Assembly (NCBI RefSeq): GCF_033095865.1
Contig: NZ_AP019365.1
Coordinates: forward strand, 4,747,501-4,811,500
Origin: Pseudomonas sp. KU43P
Lineage (GTDB): Bacteria > Pseudomonadota > Gammaproteobacteria > Pseudomonadales > Pseudomonadaceae
Length of the DNA: 64,000 bases
Reading direction: 5' to 3'
Positions 8,559-16,992 of the stretch are shown here, piece after piece. The notes under the pieces were generated by a model. The model saw only the letters and a program-made list of their open reading frames with translations, searched no databases and was not told where the DNA came from. How positions within the stretch are numbered: the stretch's first letter is position 1; the number at the start of each line of letters is the position of its first letter. The position numbers were made by a program, and so were the translations under genes.

Positions 8559-9251
8559 CTAGAGCGGCGGCAATGCCCAATTGATCGGCGCCAGCCCACG
8601 CTGTTCGAGGAAGCCATTGGCCCGGCTGAAATGTCCGCAGCCAAGGAATCCTCGATAGGCCGACAACGGCGACGGGTGCACCGACTTCAGCACCAGGTGC
8701 TTGGTGCCATCGATCAGCTTCTGCTTGCTCTGGGCATGCGCGCCCCACAGCAGGAACACCACGTTCGGGCACTGCTCGCTGACCACCTGGATAATCCGGT
8801 CGGTGAAGAACTCCCAGCCTTTCTTGGCATGCGAAGCGGCATTGGCTCGCTCGACGGTCATGGTCGTGTTGAGCAACAGCACGCCCTGCTCGGCCCAGCT
8901 CTGCAGGTAACCATGGCCGGCGATGGGGATGTTCAGGTCGCGTTGCAGCTCCTTGTAGATGTTCACCAGCGAGGGTGGCGTCGGCACCCCTGGCTGCACC
9001 GAGAAGCACAGGCCGTGGGCCTGGCCGGGGCCGTGATAGGGATCCTGGCCGAGGATCACCACTTTCACCTGCTCCAGCGGTGTGGAGTTGAGCGCATTGA
9101 AAATCATCGGCCCCGGTGGGTAGATCTCTTTGCCCGCCGCGTATTCCTGGCGCAGGAACTCCCGTAGCTGGTGCATGTAAGGCTGGTCGAACTCGGCGCG
9201 CAATGCAGCCTTCCAACCGGGTTCGAGTTTGATGCGATCGTCGTCAGTCAT
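8559..9251 (-). CDS. ung: Uracil-DNA glycosylase (family 1)
   Basis: This enzyme removes uracil from DNA as the first step of base-excision repair. The 230-residue protein starting at the ATG at 9249-9251 has the family-1 water-activating motif GQDPYHG (residues 68-74, catalytic Asp70), the uracil-binding segment [10 protein letters not shown], and the DNA-intercalation loop HPSPLS (192-197, catalytic His192). The length matches E. coli Ung (229). A much longer open frame extends upstream but lies antisense to the next gene and is not coding. It is transcribed alone and divergently from the crotonase-fold gene. Confidence 0.97.
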   Translation of the reverse strand: MTDDDRIKLEPGWKAALRAEFDQPYMHQLREFLRQEYAAGKEIYPPGPMIFNALNSTPLEQVKVVILGQDPYHGPGQAHGLCFSVQPGVPTPPSLVNIYKELQRDLNIPIAGHGYLQSWAEQGVLLLNTTMTVERANAASHAKKGWEFFTDRIIQVVSEQCPNVVFLLWGAHAQSKQKLIDGTKHLVLKSVHPSPLSAYRGFLGCGHFSRANGFLEQRGLAPINWALPPL

Positions 9252-9377
9252 GGGGCCATCCGTAAACAATGGCGCGACACTAGGTAAGGCATTCGCCCTT
9301 GTCAATCGATCCGACCGACGACCGGCATGATCAGCCATGCAGGCCATACTAGGGTGATGACCTGTGCGAGGTAGTCC

Positions 9378-10484
9378 ATGTCCATTCAGTGCGAGGTACT
9401 CACCGGCGTCGATGGCGCCCGCATCGGCGTTGCCACCCTGGATGCGCCCAAGGCGCTCAACGCCCTCAACCTGCCGATGATCGAAGTGCTCGGCGAACAA
9501 CTGCATGAGTGGGCCCGCGACCCCGGTGTGGTCTGCGTGCTGCTGCGTGGCAACGGCGCCAAGGCATTCTGTGCCGGAGGCGACGTGCGGGCGCTGGCCC
9601 AGGCCTGCCGTGATCACCCCGGCAGCGTGCCACCGCTGGCCGCCACCTTCTTTGCCGCCGAGTATCGCCTCGACTACCTGTTGCACACCTACCCCAAGCC
9701 GCTGCTGTGCTGGGGCCACGGCCATGTGCTGGGTGGCGGCATGGGGCTGCTGCAGGGCGCCAACATCCGCATCGTCACGCCCAGCAGCCGGCTGGCGATG
9801 CCGGAGATCAGTATCGGCCTCTACCCCGACGTGGGTGCAAGTTGGTTCCTCGCCCGCCTGCCTGGCAAGCTGGGGCTGTTCCTGGGGCTGACAGGCGCAC
9901 CGCTCAATGCCCGCGATGCGCTCGACCTGGGCTTGGCGGATCGTTTTTTTGGCGAGCACCAGCAGGAGGAACTGATCGATGAATTGCTGCAACTGAACTG
10001 GCAGGAGCAGACCGAGCTGCAGCTCAACAGCCTGCTCAAGGCCGAGCAGCATCGCGCCAGCGAGGAGCTGCCCGAAGCACAATGGCTACCCCGCCGCCAG
10101 GTGATCGATGAACTGCTGGATGTCGCCGACCCCGCCGGTGCGTGGCATGCGCTGCAAGGCCTGAAGCACCACAGCGACCCACTGCTGGCCGAAGCAGGTA
10201 GACGCCTGCACGAAGGCTGCCCGCTGACCGCGCACCTGGTGTGGGAGCAGATTCGACGCGCCCGCCACATGTCATTGGTGCAGGTGTTCCAGATGGAATA
10301 CGGGATGAGCCTCAACTGCTGCCGTCATCCCGAATTCAGCGAAGGCGTGCGCGCCCGCTTGCTGGACAAGGACAACCAGCCCCGCTGGCACTGGCCGGAT
10401 GTGGCGCAAGTGCCGGCAGCGGTGGTGGAGGCGCATTTCGTGAAGGTGTGGGAAGGTCGCCATCCATTGGCAGATCTGGCCTGA
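9378..10484 (+). CDS. Crotonase-fold protein, 3-hydroxyisobutyryl-CoA hydrolase-like
   Basis: This is a 368-residue enoyl-CoA hydratase/isomerase superfamily protein. The oxyanion-hole segments are [16 protein letters not shown] (about residues 57-72) and [18 protein letters not shown]. The segment [18 protein letters not shown] keeps the Glu and Asp that act in 3-hydroxyisobutyryl-CoA hydrolases, and the long C-terminal helical region also matches that subgroup rather than short crotonases. A role in valine breakdown, or hydrolysis of another short 3-hydroxyacyl-CoA, is likely. No other valine genes adjoin it, so the true substrate is uncertain. It is monocistronic and ends just before a terminator-like hairpin. 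Confidence 0.82.
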   Translation: MSIQCEVLTGVDGARIGVATLDAPKALNALNLPMIEVLGEQLHEWARDPGVVCVLLRGNGAKAFCAGGDVRALAQACRDHPGSVPPLAATFFAAEYRLDYLLHTYPKPLLCWGHGHVLGGGMGLLQGANIRIVTPSSRLAMPEISIGLYPDVGASWFLARLPGKLGLFLGLTGAPLNARDALDLGLADRFFGEHQQEELIDELLQLNWQEQTELQLNSLLKAEQHRASEELPEAQWLPRRQVIDELLDVADPAGAWHALQGLKHHSDPLLAEAGRRLHEGCPLTAHLVWEQIRRARHMSLVQVFQMEYGMSLNCCRHPEFSEGVRARLLDKDNQPRWHWPDVAQVPAAVVEAHFVKVWEGRHPLADLA

Positions 10485-10503
10485 GGGGCCGCACAGCGGC
10501 CCC
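10485..10503. terminator. Hairpin between convergent genes
   Basis: GGGGCCGC and GCGGCCCC form an 8-bp stem with a 3-nt loop directly after the crotonase-fold stop codon and before the convergent lipoprotein gene. There is no long U-tract, so termination strength is uncertain. Confidence 0.55.
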
Positions 10504-10511
10504 ACTCAACA

Positions 10512-10973
10512 TCAACGCTGCCAGTTGCGATCACCACCCCTGCCGCCATTTGGCTGGGAATCACGATTACCCCGACCATTGGAATGCCAGCGGTCATTCT
10601 GATAACGCTGGCTACCATTGCGGTAATCGTTGCGGTCACGATCCCGCCCATAGTCATAACGTTGGCGGTTGCCATAGTCATATCGCGGGTTGCCATGCCA
10701 CTGGTTCACGCCCGGCTGCGGGTGCGATCGATATTGAGGCACAGGCGCCGGATGGTAGTAACGCGGCGCTGGCGGGTAATAGCGCGGCGCTGGCTGGTAG
10801 TAATAACGTGGCTGCGGCGTTACATAATAACTGTCATAGCGGTAATACCCCGGCGACACATAGCGGTCGGTGGTGTAGTAATCCGAACGGTAATAGCTGC
10901 CTCCCTCGTAGTAGGGCACACAGGCGCAAGTCATCAAACCGAGCAAAGCGATCAACAACATTCGATAGGACAT
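10512..10973 (-). CDS. Tyr/Pro/Arg-rich predicted lipoprotein
   Basis: This is a 153-residue protein of unknown function. The start is the ATG at 10971-10973, preceded by an AGGAGG ribosome binding site 8 bases away. A short hydrophobic signal (MLLIALLGLMTCAC) ends in Cys residues that could be lipidated, although neither gives a perfect lipobox. The mature part is very low in complexity: about 26 tyrosines, first in YY pairs spaced by short polar runs, then three PRYY-type proline units, then a basic and Asn-rich tail (YDYGNRQRYDYGRDRD). Such composition suggests an extended, surface- or peptidoglycan-associated protein. It is transcribed alone. I recognise no enzyme domain. Confidence 0.75.
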   Translation of the reverse strand: MSYRMLLIALLGLMTCACVPYYEGGSYYRSDYYTTDRYVSPGYYRYDSYYVTPQPRYYYQPAPRYYPPAPRYYHPAPVPQYRSHPQPGVNQWHGNPRYDYGNRQRYDYGRDRDRNDYRNGSQRYQNDRWHSNGRGNRDSQPNGGRGGDRNWQR

Positions 10974-11184
10974 GGCGGCCTCCTGGACCGCAGGGGTGCC
11001 CGAACAGCGGCGCTGACGAGCGTCGACTGAAAAGCGTTCATCGACATTGAATAAGACCGTTGCGCCAAGGTGCAGTGCCATTTCTGCAACAATTAGTAAC
11101 AGGTCGGATAACCCTTAAAAACCTGCAGTCTTTTTTTGGCCATATCACTAGAATGAGCGCCTCGGCACACATCACGGGACGATC

Positions 11185-12675
11185 ATGCCTTCACGCTCTG
11201 CCCTGTTCTCACAGCGCTCGCTGATTCTCGCCCTGCTGATGCTGCTGGCCTGTGGCTTCCTCGCCACTTCGCTGCTCAGCTACTTCGCTTCGCGCAGCGC
11301 GATCCGCGACGGCATCATCAATACCGAACTGCCGCTGACCTCCGACACGGTGTATTCGGAAATCCAGAAGGACCTGATCCGCCCGGTGCTGATCGCCTCG
11401 ATGATGGCCCAGGACACCTTCCTGCGCGATTGGGTGCTGGCCGGCGAACAGGACACCCGGCGCATCACACGCTATCTGGGTGAGGTCATGGGCAAGCAGG
11501 CCACCTTCACCTCGTTTTTCGTCTCCGACCACACCCTCACCTACTACCAGGCCAAAGGCGTGCTCAAGCAGGTGGAGCCCGGCAGTTGGCGCGATGCCTG
11601 GTATTTCCGTTTGCGCGAGCTCAAGGCACCCTATGAAATCAACGTTGACCTCGACATGGCCAATCAAGACAGCCTGACCGTGTTCATCAACTACCGGGTG
11701 CTGGATTACCAGCACCGCTTCATCGGCGCCGCCGGGGTTGGCCTGAGCGTGGATGCGGTGGTCAAGCTGATCGACAACTACCAGCGACGCTACCAGCGCT
11801 CGGTATTTTTCACTGATGCCGACGGCAAGGTCCTGCTCACCGGTTCCGATGGCGGGCCGCACGGCATGCGAGTGGGGCAGAACCTGCAGGGCAACGTCGA
11901 ACTGGCCGATGTGCTGGAGCAGCACCCAGTGCCAGGCGAAGGCAGCCACGAATACCGTGACAGCGCCGGGCACAGCCACTTCCTCAATGTGCGCCAATTG
12001 CCCGAACTGGGCTGGTACCTGATGGTGGACAAACGCGAATCCGGCAGCCTCGATCGCATTCGCCATACGCTTTACCTGAACCTGGCGATCTGCACGATGA
12101 TCACCCTGGTGGTGTTATCCCTGCTGCATGCCATGCTCAGGCGCCACCAGGCCAGCACCGAGGCCCTGGCAACGCTCGACAGCCTCACCGGGCTGCCCAA
12201 CCGGCGCAGCTTCGACCTGCTGGCGGCGCAGGCACTGCAACAGGCCCAGCGCGAATGCTCGCCACTGGTGGCGCTGTTGATCGACCTGGACCATTTCAAA
12301 GCACTCAACGATACCCACGGCCACCTGGCAGGCGACGAAGTGCTGCGCCAATTCGCCACTGTGCTGCAGGGCAGCCTGCGCCAGTCGGATATACTGTGCC
12401 GCTGGGGTGGCGAGGAGTTCATCGTGCTGTTGCGCGAAACCCAAGGTCGGCAAGCTATCGACGTTGCGCAGAAGATCCGCCGACGCACCGAGCAACTGAC
12501 GTTCAGCTACGACGAAAAGCCGCTACGCCTGACCACCAGTATCGGCCTCAGCAGCCTGCAGCCGGGCGACAGCCTGCATGCCCTGCTCAGCCGTGCCGAC
12601 CACGCGCTTTATCGTGCCAAACAGGCCGGCCGCAACCGCGTCTGCAGCGAAACACCCGGAACCGACCATGAATGA
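11185..12675 (+). CDS. Membrane diguanylate cyclase (Cache sensor + GGDEF)
   Basis: This 496-residue inner-membrane enzyme is predicted to make cyclic di-GMP from two GTP. An N-terminal helix (residues 8-30) and a second helix (about 293-312) flank a periplasmic Cache-type sensor domain. The cytoplasmic GGDEF domain contains DSLTGLPNRRSF, LLIDLDHFKALNDTHGHLAGDE, and the active-site loop as GGEEF. An inhibitory I-site RQSD lies five residues before GGEEF, so product inhibition is likely. The stop overlaps the start of the next small gene by 8 bp. The ligand of the sensor domain is unknown. Confidence 0.92.
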   Translation: MPSRSALFSQRSLILALLMLLACGFLATSLLSYFASRSAIRDGIINTELPLTSDTVYSEIQKDLIRPVLIASMMAQDTFLRDWVLAGEQDTRRITRYLGEVMGKQATFTSFFVSDHTLTYYQAKGVLKQVEPGSWRDAWYFRLRELKAPYEINVDLDMANQDSLTVFINYRVLDYQHRFIGAAGVGLSVDAVVKLIDNYQRRYQRSVFFTDADGKVLLTGSDGGPHGMRVGQNLQGNVELADVLEQHPVPGEGSHEYRDSAGHSHFLNVRQLPELGWYLMVDKRESGSLDRIRHTLYLNLAICTMITLVVLSLLHAMLRRHQASTEALATLDSLTGLPNRRSFDLLAAQALQQAQRECSPLVALLIDLDHFKALNDTHGHLAGDEVLRQFATVLQGSLRQSDILCRWGGEEFIVLLRETQGRQAIDVAQKIRRRTEQLTFSYDEKPLRLTTSIGLSSLQPGDSLHALLSRADHALYRAKQAGRNRVCSETPGTDHE

Positions 12676-12916
12676 TCCCCAGCACTGTCCCGCCTGTGGC
12701 GCCCTCAACCAGTGCGCCCTGGCCGACCCTCGCAGCGCTACGCAAGCCTGCTGGTGCTATGCCGTGACCATCGACCCTGCCGTGCTCCAGGCCCTGCCTG
12801 CCGAACTGCGCGACAAGGCCTGCCTGTGCCCGCGCTGCGCGCAGGTGCTGGACCAACTGGCAGAAGAAGGCGAGCGTGCGACGAAGCCAGCCCCGATCAG
12901 TTCGGAAAACCGCTAG
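12668..12916 (+). CDS. Cysteine-rich CWC family small protein
   Basis: This 82-residue cytosolic protein starts inside the end of the diguanylate cyclase gene (8-bp overlap). It has the CPACGALNQC pair of cysteines, then ACWCY (the CWC motif), and a second CxxC pair (CLCPRCAQ), a pattern that fits the Cys_rich_CWC family and a bound zinc. The C-terminal 20 residues are charged and probably disordered. The function is unknown. Translational coupling suggests co-expression with the cyclase, though the pairing may only reflect compact gene packing before rsuA. Confidence 0.82.
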   Translation: MNDPQHCPACGALNQCALADPRSATQACWCYAVTIDPAVLQALPAELRDKACLCPRCAQVLDQLAEEGERATKPAPISSENR

Positions 12917-12951
12917 ACTGCGCGCCCAAGATCCGCACCTGCCTTGCCACC

Positions 12952-13644
12952 ATGCGCCTCGACCGTTTCCTCGCCAACCTGCCCTGCTACAACCGCCAGC
13001 AAGTGCGCCTGCTGCTGGTGCAGCGCCGCGTGCGGGTCGATGCCGAGGTGGTCACTGACCCGCAGGCCGAAGTACGCGAGTTCAGCCGTATCGAAGTGGA
13101 TGATCAGGTGCTCCAGGCGGGCCGCGCGGCGCGCTACCTGATGCTGCACAAACCCGCAGGGTGCGTGAGTGCCACCCAGGACCCGCAACACCCCACCGTG
13201 CTCGACCTGTTGCCCGACGAGCTGCGCGTCGGCCTGCACATCGCCGGGCGCCTGGACTACAACACTACCGGCCTGTTGATCCTGACCAACGACGGCCAAT
13301 GGTCGCGGCGCCTGACCCAGCCGACGACCAAGCTGCCCAAGCACTATCTGGTCGAGACCGAAGACGAAATCGGCGCGCACTACGTCGATAAGTTTCGCCA
13401 GGGTTTCTACTTCGCCTTCGAAGGCCTCACCACCCTGCCCGCCCAGCTCAATATCCTCGGGCCACGCCAGGCGCGGCTGGCGATCGTCGAGGGGCGTTAT
13501 CACCAGGTCAAGCGCATGTTCGGTCACTTCGACAACAAGGTGGTGGGCTTGCACCGGGAAAGCATGGGGGCGATCCAGCTGGATCCGGGGTTGGCGCCGG
13601 GGGCGTTCAGGGCGTTGACGCGTGATGAGATAGCCACCGTCTAG
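12952..13644 (+). CDS. rsuA: 16S rRNA pseudouridine(516) synthase RsuA
   Basis: This enzyme isomerises U516 in 16S rRNA. The 230-residue protein starts at the ATG at 12952. It has an N-terminal S4 RNA-binding domain (MRLDRFLANLPCYNRQQVRLLL) and a synthase domain with the catalytic signature AGRLDYNTTGLLILTND, in which Asp102 is the nucleophile, the same position as in E. coli RsuA. The C-terminal motif EGRYHQVKRMFGH is also typical. It lies 35 bp after the CWC gene, which suggests a loose operon with the cyclase. Confidence 0.93.
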   Translation: MRLDRFLANLPCYNRQQVRLLLVQRRVRVDAEVVTDPQAEVREFSRIEVDDQVLQAGRAARYLMLHKPAGCVSATQDPQHPTVLDLLPDELRVGLHIAGRLDYNTTGLLILTNDGQWSRRLTQPTTKLPKHYLVETEDEIGAHYVDKFRQGFYFAFEGLTTLPAQLNILGPRQARLAIVEGRYHQVKRMFGHFDNKVVGLHRESMGAIQLDPGLAPGAFRALTRDEIATV

Positions 13645-13991
13645 GGCCGGAGCAGTCAGCGCAAAGTCGTCATACGACCGCCCAGCAGCAAAAGTCACAT
13701 TTTTCCGCCAGCGGCACTTGCGAGAACCCCAACCCGCTGCTTGAATCCTAACTCGTCAGTCTGCACGTGACTCATTAGTCACACCCGCAGTCGAAGACAC
13801 CTTTTTGCCGGTTACCCGAGGCCTTGATGCCTGGGGGCACGGTGAATTGCCCGCCTAAAACAATACCGTCGACACGTGTACGAAGGATCGACACAGGGCC
13901 CCGGTTTTTTCTTCAGGCAAATGCCTACCTGTCATATAGAACGTGCACCCTAGGTGACGCGAATGCCCTTTTTGCGCCAGGAGTCGATGAC
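13645..13991 (+). promoter_or_regulatory. phaG upstream region with a palindrome
   Basis: This 347-bp gap precedes phaG. It holds a palindrome with arms GTGACT and AGTCAC and a 4-nt spacer (13767-13782) and an AGGAG ribosome binding site at 13979-13983. I see no convincing sigma-54 or sigma-70 promoter. In P. putida, phaG expression depends on carbon source and nitrogen limitation, so regulation in this gap is expected, but the responsible site cannot be named from sequence. Confidence 0.5.
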
Positions 13992-14879
13992 ATGAGGCCA
14001 GAAATCGCTGTACTTGATATCCAAGGTCAGTATCGGGTTTACACGGAGTTCCATCGCGCGGATGCAGCCGAGAAAACGATCATCCTGATCAACGGTTCGC
14101 TGGCCACCACGGCCTCGTTCGCCCAGACGGTGCGCAACCTGCACCCGCAATTCAACGTCGTGCTGTACGACCAGCCCTACTCGGGCAAGTCCAAGCCGCA
14201 CAACCGGCAGGAACGCATGATCAGCAAGGAGACCGAGGCCCACATCCTCCTCGAACTGATCGACCACTTCCAGGCCGATCACGTGATGTCGTTCTCCTGG
14301 GGCGGTGCCTGCACGCTGCTGGCGCTGGCGCACCAGCCGCGGCGGGTGAAGAAAGCGGTGGTCAGCTCGTTCTCGCCGGTGATCAACGAACCGATGCGCG
14401 ACTATCTCGACCGCGGCTGCCAGTATCTCGCCGCCTGTGATCGCTACCAGGTCGGCAACCTGGTCAACGACACCATCGGCAAGCACCTGCCCTCGCTGTT
14501 CAAGCGTTTCAACTATCGCCACGTGAGCGGCCTGGATAATCACGAGTATGCGCAGATGCACTACCACATCAATCAGGTGCTGGAACATGACCTGGAGCGA
14601 GCGCTCAGAGGTGCACGCAATATCGACATCCCGGTACTGTTCATCAACGGTGACCGTGACGAGTACACCACCGCTGAAGATGCCCGCCAGTTTGGCCGGC
14701 ATGTGGACAAGAGCCACTTCACGGTGATTCGTGATGCTGGCCACTTCCTCGACATGGAGAACAAGACGGCCTGCGAGGATACCCGCAGCGCCCTGCTCGG
14801 TTTCCTCAAACCGACCCTGCGCGAACCCCGCGCGCGTACCGCCTATGCCTCTGAAGGGCAGCATGCATGGGCCATCTGA
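13992..14879 (+). CDS. phaG: (R)-3-hydroxydecanoyl-ACP:CoA transacylase PhaG
   Basis: PhaG links fatty acid synthesis to medium-chain-length polyhydroxyalkanoate production by diverting 3-hydroxyacyl groups from ACP to CoA (or to free acid, depending on the interpretation). The 295-residue length matches P. putida PhaG. It is an alpha/beta-hydrolase-fold protein closely related to RhlA: the oxyanion strand ILINGSLATT, the nucleophile turn MSFSWGGA with Ser102, the acid in FINGDRDEY, and the His in RDAGHFLDM. The chosen ATG at 13992 has AGGAG 8 bases upstream. A longer open frame 5' of it has no such signal. It is monocistronic, followed by a tRNA. Confidence 0.95.
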   Translation: MRPEIAVLDIQGQYRVYTEFHRADAAEKTIILINGSLATTASFAQTVRNLHPQFNVVLYDQPYSGKSKPHNRQERMISKETEAHILLELIDHFQADHVMSFSWGGACTLLALAHQPRRVKKAVVSSFSPVINEPMRDYLDRGCQYLAACDRYQVGNLVNDTIGKHLPSLFKRFNYRHVSGLDNHEYAQMHYHINQVLEHDLERALRGARNIDIPVLFINGDRDEYTTAEDARQFGRHVDKSHFTVIRDAGHFLDMENKTACEDTRSALLGFLKPTLREPRARTAYASEGQHAWAI

Positions 14880-14987
14880 ATGCATCGGCGTCCTGTAGCC
14901 ACACCCGCAGGCTATGGGCGCCGACAGCTTTTTTATAACTCGGGCTTCTAATTCGATGAGGGTTCTGGTAAAAAGTCGAGCGCAGAC

Positions 14988-15061
14988 GCGGGTATAGTTT
15001 AATGGTAGAACAGTAGCTTCCCAAGCTTCCGACGAGGGTTCGATTCCCTCTACCCGCTCCA
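14988..15061 (+). tRNA. tRNA-Gly (anticodon CCC)
   Basis: A complete 74-nt tRNA with encoded CCA. The acceptor stem pairs GCGGGTA with TACCCGC, the T arm is GAGGG-TTCGATT-CCCTC, and the anticodon loop TTCCCAA carries CCC, which reads the GGG glycine codon. In the anticodon stem (GTAGC with GCTTC) positions 28 and 42 form a U-U mismatch. No integrase or duplicated 3' end is present nearby, so it does not look like a used attachment site. Confidence 0.95.
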
Positions 15062-15104
15062 CACCGCATTCCCCGCATGGCGTTTCAGCAACGTCATCGC
15101 TGTC

Positions 15105-15128
15105 AAAAGGAGCCTTGGCTCCTTTTTT
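15105..15128 (+). terminator. Rho-independent terminator after tRNA-Gly
   Basis: AAAAGGAGCC and GGCTCCTTTT form a 10-bp stem with a 2-nt loop and run into a T6 tract. It ends the tRNA transcript about 45 nt after the CCA end. Confidence 0.88.
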
Positions 15129-15215
15129 CGTTTCTGCCTTTCCTGCACTTGCCAGCAACCCGGCTTGTGGCGCATATGCTCTATGCATCCGCGAAACATC
15201 TCGAAAGGACTACGC

Positions 15216-16916
15216 ATGTTTCTGTCTCGCTGGCTTCCGGGCCTCGCCAACCTGCTGCACTACCGCCGCGAGTGGTTCCATGCCGACCTGCAGGCCGGCT
15301 TGTCGGTCGCTGCCATCCAGATCCCCATCGCCATCGCCTACGCACAGATCGTCGGCCTGCCGCCCCAGTACGGCCTGTATGCCTGCGTACTGCCGATGAT
15401 GATCTATGCCCTGGTGGGCAGCTCACGGCAACTGATGGTCGGCCCGGATGCCGCGACTTGCGCGATGATCGCCGGTGCCGTGGCACCGCTGGCCCTGGGC
15501 GACCCCCAGCGAACCGCCGAACTGGCGGTGATCGTCACCGTGCTGGTGGGGGTGATGCTGATTGCCGCCGGGTTGGCCCGTGCCGGCTTCATTGCCAGCT
15601 TCTTCTCACGGCCGATCCTGATCGGCTACCTCAACGGTATCGGCCTGAGCCTGATCGCCGGGCAGATGTCCAAGGTGGTGGGGTTCAAGATCGAGGGTGA
15701 CGGTTTCATCCTCAGCCTGATCAACTTCGTGCAGCGCCTGGTTGAAATTCACTGGCTGACCTTGGCCATCGGCGTGGCCGGGCTGGCCCTGCTGATCTGG
15801 CTGCCACGCCGCTACCCGCGACTGCCGGCGGCGTTGGTCACCGTCGCCGTCTTCACCGCGCTTGTGGGCCTGCTGGGCCTGGACCGCCTGGGTGTTGCCA
15901 TCCTCGGCCCGGTGCCGGCCGGTATCCCGCAACTGGCCTGGCCACAGAGCAATCTGGCAGAAACCAAGAGCCTGTTGCGTGACGCCCTGGGTATCGCCAC
16001 CGTCAGTTTCTGCAGCGCCATGCTCACGGCTCGCAGCTTCGCCGCCCGGCACGGTTATGCAATCAATGCCAACCATGAATTCGTCGCCCTCGGCGTGAGC
16101 AACCTGGCGGCGGGCATTTCCCAGGGGTTTGCCATCAGCGGCGCCGACTCGCGCACGGCGGTCAACGACATGGTCGGCGGCAAGAGCCAGCTTGTGGGCA
16201 TCATCGCCGCGCTGGTGATCGCCCTGATCCTGCTGTTCTTTACCGCACCCATGGCGTGGATCCCGCAGGCCGCGTTGGGAGCAGTACTGCTGATGGCCGG
16301 CTGGGGGCTGATCGATATCAAGTCACTGGGGCGCATCCGGCGCCTGAGTCGCTTCGAGTTCTGGCTGTGCCTGCTGACCACGGTTGGGGTACTCGGGCTG
16401 GGCGTGCTGCCGGGCATCATGGTGGCCGTGACCCTGGCGATCCTGCGCTTGCTCTACAGCATCTACCAACCCACCGACGCCGTGCTGGGCTGGCTGCCGG
16501 GCACCGAGGGCCAGGTAGACATCCGCAAGCACAAGGAAGCTCGCACCGTCCCAGGCCTGGTGGTGTATCGCTTCGACGACGCCATCCTGTTCTTCAACGC
16601 CGACTACTTCAAGATGCGCCTGCTCGAAGCCGTGCAAAGCCAGGCAGCCCCCAAGGCGGTGCTGTTCGATGCCGAGGCGGTGAGCAACATCGACGTCAGC
16701 GGCATCGCCGCGTTGCGCGAGGTACGCGACACCCTGGCGGCGCAAGGCGTGTACTTCGCCATCGCGCGCGCCCGCGGCACCTTCCTGCGCATGCTGGTGC
16801 GCTCCGGGATGGCACGGGAAATGGAGGAGAAACTGCTGTTCGGTTCGGTGCGGGCGGGGATCCGGGCGTATCGGGTGTGGCGTAACAGGAGTCGTAAAGG
16901 ACCTGAAGCGGAGTAA
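15216..16916 (+). CDS. SulP-family anion transporter with STAS domain
   Basis: This is a 566-residue inner-membrane transporter of the SulP (SLC26) family. The first 420 residues are strongly hydrophobic and contain the SulP signature (AGLSVAAIQIPIAIAYAQIVGLPPQYGLYACVLP) and SISGADSRTAVNDMVGGKSQ-type helix (AISGADSRTAVND). The C-terminal STAS domain (VVYRFDDAILFFNADYF, DAEAVSNIDVSGIAALREV) carries the conserved DVSG loop. Substrates of the family include sulfate, bicarbonate and C4-dicarboxylates; none can be assigned here. The start at 15216 has AAAGGA 7 bases upstream. It is not linked to a carbonic anhydrase gene, which weakens a bicarbonate role. Confidence 0.9.
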   Translation: MFLSRWLPGLANLLHYRREWFHADLQAGLSVAAIQIPIAIAYAQIVGLPPQYGLYACVLPMMIYALVGSSRQLMVGPDAATCAMIAGAVAPLALGDPQRTAELAVIVTVLVGVMLIAAGLARAGFIASFFSRPILIGYLNGIGLSLIAGQMSKVVGFKIEGDGFILSLINFVQRLVEIHWLTLAIGVAGLALLIWLPRRYPRLPAALVTVAVFTALVGLLGLDRLGVAILGPVPAGIPQLAWPQSNLAETKSLLRDALGIATVSFCSAMLTARSFAARHGYAINANHEFVALGVSNLAAGISQGFAISGADSRTAVNDMVGGKSQLVGIIAALVIALILLFFTAPMAWIPQAALGAVLLMAGWGLIDIKSLGRIRRLSRFEFWLCLLTTVGVLGLGVLPGIMVAVTLAILRLLYSIYQPTDAVLGWLPGTEGQVDIRKHKEARTVPGLVVYRFDDAILFFNADYFKMRLLEAVQSQAAPKAVLFDAEAVSNIDVSGIAALREVRDTLAAQGVYFAIARARGTFLRMLVRSGMAREMEEKLLFGSVRAGIRAYRVWRNRSRKGPEAE

Positions 16917-16992
16917 GGGCGACGGCAGCCGCGCGCAACTCGCTGACATGCTAAAGTCGCCCCCGTTTCCCGCCCCACCGAATGGACCGCAC

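Noticed and set aside
9252..10082. Long N-terminal extension of uracil-DNA glycosylase
   Set aside because: The frame is antisense to the crotonase-fold gene, and the 230-residue protein from 9251 already has the normal family length.
12712..12951. N-terminal extension of RsuA by 80 residues
   Set aside because: The extension overlaps the CWC gene in another frame, is Arg/Pro-rich shadow sequence, and the S4 domain begins at the ATG at 12952.
14988..15061. tRNA-Gly as an integration site of a genomic island
   Set aside because: No integrase gene and no repeat of the tRNA 3' end are present within the window; the flanking genes phaG and the SulP transporter belong to the core chromosome.
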